Below are positions 7,616 through 12,920 of a stretch of DNA of 12,920 nt, piece after piece (the first letter of the stretch is position 1; each line of letters opens with the position of its first letter). The position numbers and the translations under genes were made by a program. The stretch covers positions 1-12,920 of the forward strand of contig PWNO01000083.1 in NCBI GenBank assembly GCA_003557765.1, given 5' to 3'. The stretch comes from Bacteroidales bacterium. Lineage in GTDB: Bacteria; Bacteroidota; Bacteroidia; Bacteroidales; UBA7960. The notes under the pieces were generated by a model. The model was not told where the DNA came from. It was given only the letters and a program-made list of their open reading frames with translations, and ran no database searches.

Positions 7616-7759
7616 CTATTTACTGGACTTCTGTGAGGTGAAATATTGGATGATTTTTTCTAAGGCACTTCGTCGCTGGCGGATATATTCTTTTTCTAAA
7701 GACCATTGTGGTTTTGTGTCCTTCTTGATCCGCTTCTTTTTTTGACTTCCCTTTGCCAT
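7616..7759 (-). CDS. Small basic protein, 47 residues, unknown function
   Basis: The frame encodes MAKGSQKKKRIKKDTK followed by PQWSLEKEYIRQRRSALEKI and a short C-terminal tail. It is rich in Lys/Arg, has no signal peptide and no membrane segment, and its middle to C-terminal half looks helical. I do not recognise the family. Two things support it as a real gene: a near-consensus promoter ends about 19 bp upstream of the ATG at 7757-7759, and the stop is only 25 bp from the T9SS cargo gene in the same orientation. An upstream in-frame ATG (7825) would give a 69-residue form, but that start lies upstream of the promoter's -33 element and encodes an unlikely N-terminus, so the shorter form is preferred. 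A nucleic-acid- or ribosome-associated role would fit the composition but is only a guess. Confidence 0.55.
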   Translation of the reverse strand: MAKGSQKKKRIKKDTKPQWSLEKEYIRQRRSALEKIIQYFTSQKSSK

Positions 7760-7777
7760 GCCAAATAGTATATGGCT

Positions 7778-7810
7778 CAAATGTACTAACCAGATGAAAT
7801 ATCGTGCAAA
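7778..7810 (-). promoter_or_regulatory. Bacteroidota-type promoter for the small protein/T9SS cargo/FISUMP operon
   Basis: On the minus strand a TTTG (complement of 7807-7810) precedes TACATTTG (complement of 7778-7785) with a 21-bp spacer. This matches the Bacteroidota primary-sigma promoter, TTTG then TAnnTTTG at about 17-23 bp, at every fixed position. The predicted transcript start is about 7772, giving a leader of roughly a dozen bases before the ATG at 7759. It is the best promoter match seen in the window. Confidence 0.65.
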
Positions 7811-7879
7811 TATATTGGGATCCAAATGGTTGCGCGCACAAGTTCAAAAAGTTGCACGGGTCGGAAACGACCTTTTTAA

Positions 7880-7896
7880 GGGGCGTTCATCGCCCC
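7880..7896 (-). terminator. GC-rich hairpin after the TPR/HTH regulator, possible terminator
   Basis: GGGGCG (7880-7885) and CGCCCC (7891-7896) pair perfectly across a 5-nt loop, 32 bp beyond the stop of the TPR/HTH gene. On the minus strand the stem is followed by TTAAAAAGG, so the T tract is poor. It also separates that gene from the promoter of the next operon, which fits a terminator role. Confidence 0.45.
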
Positions 7897-7927
7897 GGTA
7901 AACGGAAGGTAAGAAGGAATGATGGGC

Positions 7928-9727
7928 TTACAGCTTCATCAGAAAAGGGATTAAACTGTCGTCGGAAGTAAGACCCAGCTTTTTTCGAAGCCTGAACCGG
8001 GTTGATTTAATCCCCGATTCTGATTTATAAGAAATAGCCGCTATTTCTTTTGTGTTGAGATTCAATTTTAAAAAAGCGGCTACTTTAATTTCGGCGGGTG
8101 ACAAATCGGGACAAATGTCCAATAGTTTTTGGTAGAACCCTGAATGTATTTGCTTGAAAACCTTTTCAAACTCACTCCAGGAATTGTTTTTCAGCTGGGT
8201 TTCCAATCCCGATATGATCCCGCTGATATAATGGGTGTTCTTATCGTTATCCTGGTTTTCTTTGCTGTATGCTTCCAGTTTTTCAATCATGCTGCTTATG
8301 ACTTCATTCACGCGTATCATTTCCAATGCTTTCGCAGCCAGTTCCCGGTTCTTTGCTTCCAGCTTTTCATGCATTATCTGCTGTTCTTGCTCCCTCAGCG
8401 CTTCTTTTTGTTCGTGTATGGTTTTTTCCTGTTCGAACAGCTTGTTCTTTCGGGCTATTCCCCGTGTTTTTTGGCGCATCAGAATGATCACCAAAAGCAA
8501 TATAACCACTGTAGCCAATGAGGAGATGCTTACCAGGATGTTGTTCTTTCGCTGGATCTCTGTTTTACTTCTCAGAATCTGTATTTCAGATGCTTTGCGT
8601 GCGGTTTGAAATTGTATTTCAAGTTCACGGATTAGCTGCTCCCTGTTGGCTTCTGCTAAACTGTCATATATGTTGTTGTGATTTATCAGATAAGTATAGG
8701 CTAATTCGTGCTCGTTAATATCAGAGGTGATTTGGGCCAACACTTTTAACACCTTTTTGATCAGTTTAGGGTTATTTACTTTCCGGGCAATATCCAGCGA
8801 AGCATAAGCAATATCCAGCGCTTTGTCATTTTTTTCTGCTAAGTGCCAGGCCTTTGCAAGCCTTATGGTAACAATGCAAATGCCGGTGTCATCATTAAGC
8901 GAACTGAACCCCCATAAAGCCTGTTCTAACTTTTCAATGGCCTGGTCGGGTTGATTCATTTTGATCAACAATCCCCCAATGTTGTAATTTGAACTTGCAA
9001 TACCGCGAACTGATTCCATTTCGGTCCGGATCCGGAGTCCATTTTCCATAAAGGCAAGGGCCGAGTCGAGCTTGTTCATTTGTTCGTAGGCCAAGCCTAT
9101 ATTGGCGTATATGGTAGCCTTATTCGCTGCATAGCCGGTTTGCTTTGCCAGCGCAAGTCCCTGCCCCAAATAGACCAAGGCCTGCTCCGGCTCACCGCGT
9201 TGATTATAAAATCCACCCAGGCTAACAAAGCCGTTTGTTTGGTGGTGAATATTTCCTGACAATTCGCTCAAAGCAATGGTTTTCTGATAATCCTGTATGG
9301 CCTTCAGATGGTTGCCAAGGATCCGATGTATGGCACCGGTTGCATAAAACACATATGCCAGGCCATCGTGATCATCAAGCTCTTCATAAAGCTGCCCTGC
9401 TTGTTGCAGGTAGCGCATAGCCATAGCATATTCGTCCTTGTAATAAAAGGTCCGGCCCTGCCAAAGCAGGCTTCCGGCAACCCCTTCCCAATACCCTATG
9501 TTGGTGGCTTGGACAAGAGCGTCTTGCAGGTATAACATTGCTTTATGGTGGTCCCTGCTGCAATAATACTCCCCTAAGTCTATGAGCAAGTTGACTTTTT
9601 CCCTGTCGTCGGTGAGCGTCTGGAGTTTTTCCTCTAAATCTGAAATATCCTGAGAAAATCCCCATAAAGAAAGAGACACCACGGCCAAGGTAAAAACAGC
9701 CGTTTTTGATATGTGTGATCGATTCAT
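7928..9727 (-). CDS. TPR-repeat signalling protein with a transmembrane helix and C-terminal LuxR-type HTH
   Basis: This 599-residue protein has a signal-anchor-like N-terminus (about 8-25, ending WGFSQ). An array of tetratricopeptide helices follows (about 45-350), for example AMRYLQQAGQLYEELDDHD, GLAYVFYATGAIHRILGNHL and ANIGLAYEQMNKLDSALAFM. Residues 397-416 form one clear membrane helix (ILVSISSLATVVILLLVIIL). A charged coiled coil runs from about 420 to 470. The C-terminus (about 540-599) reads LSPAEIKVAAFLKLNLNTKE, then IAAISYKSESGIKSTRFRL and RKKLGL, a GerE/LuxR-like helix-turn-helix. This order, periplasmic TPRs then membrane helix, coiled coil and cytoplasmic HTH, is a common but poorly characterised Bacteroidota regulator; it may sense envelope ligands and bind DNA from the membrane. 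There is no receiver or kinase domain. Its targets are unknown; the adjacent export operon is a possible but untested one. The start is the ATG at 9725-9727. Confidence 0.92.
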   Translation of the reverse strand: MNRSHISKTAVFTLAVVSLSLWGFSQDISDLEEKLQTLTDDREKVNLLIDLGEYYCSRDHHKAMLYLQDALVQATNIGYWEGVAGSLLWQGRTFYYKDEYAMAMRYLQQAGQLYEELDDHDGLAYVFYATGAIHRILGNHLKAIQDYQKTIALSELSGNIHHQTNGFVSLGGFYNQRGEPEQALVYLGQGLALAKQTGYAANKATIYANIGLAYEQMNKLDSALAFMENGLRIRTEMESVRGIASSNYNIGGLLIKMNQPDQAIEKLEQALWGFSSLNDDTGICIVTIRLAKAWHLAEKNDKALDIAYASLDIARKVNNPKLIKKVLKVLAQITSDINEHELAYTYLINHNNIYDSLAEANREQLIRELEIQFQTARKASEIQILRSKTEIQRKNNILVSISSLATVVILLLVIILMRQKTRGIARKNKLFEQEKTIHEQKEALREQEQQIMHEKLEAKNRELAAKALEMIRVNEVISSMIEKLEAYSKENQDNDKNTHYISGIISGLETQLKNNSWSEFEKVFKQIHSGFYQKLLDICPDLSPAEIKVAAFLKLNLNTKEIAAISYKSESGIKSTRFRLRKKLGLTSDDSLIPFLMKL

Positions 9728-9813
9728 CGCGTGTACCGCATGGTACTTTCGTTTGTTGGTGTCATGTTAGCCAAAACCGCAGTATAAAAATAAAGACTTA
9801 TTTGATTAATTAC

Positions 9814-9821
9814 CAAAAATA
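9814..9821 (-). promoter_or_regulatory. Candidate -7 element for the TPR/HTH regulator
   Basis: The minus strand reads TATTTTTG, fitting TAnnTTTG, 87 bp upstream of the regulator's ATG in an AT-rich stretch. No TTTG lies at the expected distance upstream, and in AT-rich DNA this string can arise by chance. Confidence 0.3.
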
Positions 9822-9844
9822 TTTTATCAAAACCAAGTAAGTCA

Positions 9845-10162
9845 TCATGAAGGGGTCATCATCATACAGTCAATTCCATCAGCAAGCATATGTAACAGCA
9901 GTCCGAGTCCTATGATGTTGAATGGTTTTCGAAGGAACAGCATTGCTGCGTATGCAATGATCGCATAGTAAGTATGCAGCGGGTGGAAGTTGATGCTGCA
10001 TCTATTTGGGTCAAAAACGGGATCTGCCAATAAATGGTCCAGATCAACCAGCATGGTTGCAAGGAAAATCAGGTAAACTTGTTTCCAGTCTTTTCTAAAA
10101 AATACAAATGCGATAAAAAGCGGAAAAACAATATGCAATGCGTAATGTATGAATGTCTGCAT
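9845..10162 (-). CDS. DUF6122-family small membrane protein
   Basis: This 105-residue protein has about three to four hydrophobic segments: 6-22, 30-46 (around YLIFLATMLVDLDHLLADPV), 65-77 and 83-96. It contains the conserved polar string DLDHLLADPVFDPNRCSINF and HPLHTYY, plus a late GLLLHMLADGIDC. From recall these match DUF6122, an uncharacterised Bacteroidota inner-membrane family. The Asp/His pattern (DLDH, HPLH, HMLADGID) resembles that of the YdjM/metal-dependent membrane hydrolase group, so metal binding is plausible but unproven. It is separated from its neighbours by 117 and 206 bp and is probably transcribed alone. The start is the ATG at 10160-10162. Confidence 0.85.
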   Translation of the reverse strand: MQTFIHYALHIVFPLFIAFVFFRKDWKQVYLIFLATMLVDLDHLLADPVFDPNRCSINFHPLHTYYAIIAYAAMLFLRKPFNIIGLGLLLHMLADGIDCMMMTPS

Positions 10163-10210
10163 TTAATTGCTTCTATAAGATACGCTATTGATAAGTTGTA
10201 TAACAGACCC

Positions 10211-10218
10211 CAAAGTTA
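10211..10218 (-). promoter_or_regulatory. Candidate -7 element for the DUF6122 gene
   Basis: The minus strand reads TAACTTTG, an exact TAnnTTTG match, 48 bp upstream of the DUF6122 ATG. The nearest TTTG upstream (complement of 10247-10250) is 28 bp away, longer than usual. That second site also reads TATATTTG (10247-10254), a possible alternative -7 element. Confidence 0.4.
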
Positions 10219-10292
10219 CGCTAATCTGCGGGGTTACGGGTTTAATCAAATATATCATCCGGAATTCAGCTTTGCACCACGAATTTTTCCTG

Positions 10293-10349
10293 CCACAAAG
10301 GTCTTTGGGCAAAGCCCCGCCAGCAAATCACCACGCCCAAAGGACGTGG
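10293..10349 (-). terminator. Nested, mutually exclusive hairpins after the hybrid histidine kinase
   Basis: CTTTGGGC (10303-10310) is the exact reverse complement of GCCCAAAG (10335-10342), and flanking CCAC (10293-10296) can pair with GTGG (10346-10349), giving one long stem with an asymmetric bulge. Each half can also fold alone: GGGC/GCCC (10307-10317) and CCACG/CGTGG with inner C-G pairs (10331-10349). The element begins about 20 bp past the kinase stop codon. It lacks a T tract on the minus strand; the plus strand has GTTTTC after it. A terminator or RNA-stability structure is likely, but its mechanism is unclear. Confidence 0.4.
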
Positions 10350-10368
10350 GTTTTCAAGTTAAGCTAAA

Positions 10369-12920
10369 CTATTCCCCAAAATACTTTTCTATCAAAGCGT
10401 GCAACTGATCTTTATTGATGGGTTTGGTAATATAGTCGTTGCAGCCGGCATCGAGCATGCTTTGTTTATCGCCAATCAGGGCCTTGGCTGTTTGTGCGAT
10501 AATCACCACATCTTTGTTGAAATTGCGTATTTGTCTTGTGGCTTCATCCCCTTCCATGCCAGGCATTTTAACATCCATCATGATCAGGTCAATATCCGGG
10601 TTTTCTTTACATATTGAAATGGCCTCTGATCCACTGACTGCATGCAAAATTTCTTTTCCTACTTTTTGCATGTGCTTTTCCATCAGCATGTCAGACAATT
10701 CATCATCTTCAACGATAAGGACTTTTAAGCTGATTTCTTTGCCTTTAATAACTGTTCCGGATCCGCCTGTTTCCTCTTTATCAGCTTTCTGATGCTCTTT
10801 TTCGTATGGGATGGTGAAAGAAAACGCAGATCCTTTGCCTTCTTCGCTTTCCACCCATATCTCGCCACCCAGCATTTCCACATAAGCTTTTGAAATGGCC
10901 AGACCCAGTCCGGCACCCTGCCTGGCGGCTCTGTCTTCAATGTCAGCCTGTATGAAGCGCTCGAAGATTGCACGCTGCCGGGCTTTAGGGATACCTATGC
11001 CTGTATCCCTGACAAAAAATTCCAGGTTTGATCCTATTTTACTACATCCAAACTCGATGGTGCCTTCATGGGAGTATTTTATGGCATTTTTAATCAGGTT
11101 GGTTAGTACGGCCAAAAGCTTTTCACGATCCGTAATTGCATTGGCCATTTCGGCCGGAAGCGGATCCGTTAATGTAAGCTGCATCCCTTTTGCTTCAACC
11201 TCTGGCTTAAAAAATGTGTAGATATCGTCCAGCTGATCATTGATGTTCGTGGCTTTCAGCGTAACATCCATGAGGCCTGACTCAATGCGCGATATGTCCA
11301 CAATGTCATTGATGATATTTAGCATTCTATCACCGCTTCTCTGGATGATTTCGATGTATTGTTGTTGCTCCTCGTCTGTCAGGCGGGGTTCCTTCAATAG
11401 TTCAGCAAACCCAAGAATGCCATTCATTGGGGTGCGTATCTCGTGGCTCATGTTGGCAAGGAAGGCCGACTTCAGCCGGTCACTTTCCTGGGCTTTTTCT
11501 TTGGCAAGGATAAGTTCTTTTTCTGTTTGCTTTTGCCGGCTAATGTCAATTGCACTAGAGGCCAGAAAAGATGTATTGCGGATCTCATCCTTGACTGTCA
11601 CACCAGTCATTAAGGTGGGAAATTCAGTGCCGTCGCGTTTAATATGCCAGACTTCCGTGGGGGCAAAATTGCCGGTTTGCAGCATTTCCCTGTTGAGCCG
11701 TTCAACATCTTTCATTTGATCTTCATTATGAAACACAGACAGGTTTTTCCCAATCAATTCCTCCTTTGTGTAATCATGTATCCTGGCAAAATAGTCATTC
11801 ACATACACAAGATTGCCCTCAACATCAGCAATTGCCTTGCCATAAATTACATTTTCTGCAATGGTTTTAAACATTTCCAGTTCCTTCTCCGTGCGTTTGC
11901 GCTCGGTGATGACTTCGGTATAGACTATAATCCCCCCAATCGAGCCATCTCTTTCAAACCATGGACGGCATTCCCAACGTGTCCATTCCACGGAACCGTC
12001 TTCCCTTACATATGGATCGTCTTCGGCACTCAATATCTCACCTGCCAGCGCCTTTTGATGCACATCTCTCCATTTTTGAGGCAAATCGGGAAATACTTCA
12101 TAGTGGTGTTTCCCGATTATATCTTTGGTCTGGACCTTATAATCATCAATATATCGCTGGCTTACATAAATGTACTTTAGATCCTTGTCATGCACTGCGA
12201 CAGCACTCCGTGTATGCTCTATGATGTATTTCATCAGTTCATGGGAGTGGGTTAGGGCTTCCTCCGTACGCTTGCGTTCGGTGATATCAGTATGTGTTCC
12301 AATCATTCTGGTTGGCTTGCCTTTTGCATCTCTTTCTATGACCTTACCTTTCCCATTTATCCACATCCATTGCCCGTCTTTTTTCCGGAACCGGAATTCA
12401 AGGTCATACTTTTCAAATTCTCCTTCCAGGTATGCTTTTATGAACGCTTGAGCGGCTTCCAGATCATCCGGATGAACTCTTTCAGCCCAGGCTTCAAAAT
12501 TCTGAGGAAACTCATTGGGTGCATAACCAGCCATTGTATAGTAGCGGTCATCAAAAAAAGCGGTATTCGTGACAAGGTCCCAGTCCCAAATGCCTTCATT
12601 CTTAACCATCATGGCAAAATTGAGACGCTCCTCACTCTGACGCAGTTTCTCTCGCATGGAATATTCTCTGGTAACATCACTAAATACCAGCACAACCCCG
12701 GTGATCTCACCGTCTCGGTTTTTTATGGGTGCTGCAGTATCAGCGATCTGGTATTCTTTGCCGCTTTTTGAAATCAGGACCGTATGGTTGGCCAAACCAA
12801 CGACTTTATTGCTTTTCAAGACCTTCTTTACAGGATCGGCAACTGTTTTCCTTGTTTTTGCGTTGACAATCCTGAAAACCTCTGACAAAGGCCTGTTCGC
12901 TGCCTCCTCAACAGTCCAGC
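10369..12920 (-). CDS. Hybrid sensor histidine kinase with at least four PAS domains and a C-terminal receiver; N-terminus beyond right edge
   Basis: The frame is open through the right edge (in-frame residues before 12888 read WTVEEAANRPL, a normal PAS continuation), so the start is outside the window and 849 residues are visible. Numbering from codon 12886-12888: a PAS domain (to about 80, its start cut off), PAS (85-207, with WDWDLVTNTAFF and the HPDD motif), PAS (213-333) and PAS (335-455). The kinase HisKA region (470-537) holds phospho-acceptor His482 in SHEIRTP. The ATPase domain (about 580-697) shows NLIKNAIKYS, DTGIGIP, FERFIQ and GAGLGLAIS. The receiver (720-838) has the acidic pair near 727-729, phospho-acceptor Asp772 in MMDVKMPG, Thr800 and Lys822 in TKPI. 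The enzyme should autophosphorylate at His482 and pass phosphate to Asp772. No membrane helix is visible in this part, so it may be cytoplasmic. There is no HPt or output domain here, so a separate partner is expected, but none is adjacent in the window. Confidence 0.95.
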   Translation of the reverse strand, partial: WTVEEAANRPLSEVFRIVNAKTRKTVADPVKKVLKSNKVVGLANHTVLISKSGKEYQIADTAAPIKNRDGEITGVVLVFSDVTREYSMREKLRQSEERLNFAMMVKNEGIWDWDLVTNTAFFDDRYYTMAGYAPNEFPQNFEAWAERVHPDDLEAAQAFIKAYLEGEFEKYDLEFRFRKKDGQWMWINGKGKVIERDAKGKPTRMIGTHTDITERKRTEEALTHSHELMKYIIEHTRSAVAVHDKDLKYIYVSQRYIDDYKVQTKDIIGKHHYEVFPDLPQKWRDVHQKALAGEILSAEDDPYVREDGSVEWTRWECRPWFERDGSIGGIIVYTEVITERKRTEKELEMFKTIAENVIYGKAIADVEGNLVYVNDYFARIHDYTKEELIGKNLSVFHNEDQMKDVERLNREMLQTGNFAPTEVWHIKRDGTEFPTLMTGVTVKDEIRNTSFLASSAIDISRQKQTEKELILAKEKAQESDRLKSAFLANMSHEIRTPMNGILGFAELLKEPRLTDEEQQQYIEIIQRSGDRMLNIINDIVDISRIESGLMDVTLKATNINDQLDDIYTFFKPEVEAKGMQLTLTDPLPAEMANAITDREKLLAVLTNLIKNAIKYSHEGTIEFGCSKIGSNLEFFVRDTGIGIPKARQRAIFERFIQADIEDRAARQGAGLGLAISKAYVEMLGGEIWVESEEGKGSAFSFTIPYEKEHQKADKEETGGSGTVIKGKEISLKVLIVEDDELSDMLMEKHMQKVGKEILHAVSGSEAISICKENPDIDLIMMDVKMPGMEGDEATRQIRNFNKDVVIIAQTAKALIGDKQSMLDAGCNDYITKPINKDQLHALIEKYFGE

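Noticed and set aside
7616..7825. 69-residue version of the small basic protein, starting at 7825
   Set aside because: Its start lies upstream of the promoter elements at 7778-7810, and the added N-terminus is unlike the rest. The 47-residue form is preferred.
8144..8609. Plus-strand Phe/Cys-rich ORFs opposite the TPR/HTH gene
   Set aside because: They are antisense to its coiled coil and membrane segment; the composition follows from the Gln/Glu/Lys codons on the other strand.
12886..12888. TTG as the true start of the hybrid kinase
   Set aside because: The frame continues open to the right edge with PAS-like residues, so the TTG is internal.

Overview
The window reads as chromosomal DNA of a Bacteroidota bacterium, probably Bacteroidales/Marinilabiliales-like (inference). 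Support comes from a type IX secretion (T9SS) type A C-terminal domain, a FISUMP-domain lipoprotein-like exported protein, a DUF6122 membrane protein, a TPR/transmembrane/LuxR-type HTH regulator of the kind common in this phylum, and several upstream matches to the Bacteroidota promoter signature TAnnTTTG. No rRNA, tRNA, CRISPR array, insertion sequence or phage gene was seen.

Layout, left to right. All intact genes lie on the minus strand, so transcription runs right to left. Positions 1-1100 hold the N-terminal 366 residues of a large exported MG-domain protein whose C-terminus is outside the window. Two hairpin/U-tract signals (1147-1267) separate it from a secreted S9-family serine peptidase (1386-3923) that carries a very acidic insertion in its propeller. 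A 354-bp gap (3924-4277) holds a candidate promoter and small hairpins. Positions 4278-4828 are the only plus-strand coding material: what looks like the wreck of an M56 (BlaR1-type) peptidase-TonB gene, in which a membrane segment is joined out of frame to a TonB C-terminal domain.

Next is a likely three-gene operon transcribed leftward from a near-ideal promoter at 7778-7810: a 47-residue basic protein (7616-7759), a T9SS cargo protein (6244-7590) and a FISUMP-domain exported protein (5001-6185). Spacings are 25 and 58 bp. After it come a TPR sensor/HTH regulator (7928-9727), a small DUF6122 membrane protein (9845-10162), and a hybrid multi-PAS histidine kinase with a C-terminal receiver (10369 to beyond the right edge).

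Functionally this is a mix of cell-envelope/secreted proteins and signalling proteins. No dedicated metabolic pathway or defence system is evident. The points most worth a second look are the M56-TonB remnant, the small basic protein with its own promoter at the head of an export operon, and the acidic insert in the S9 peptidase.
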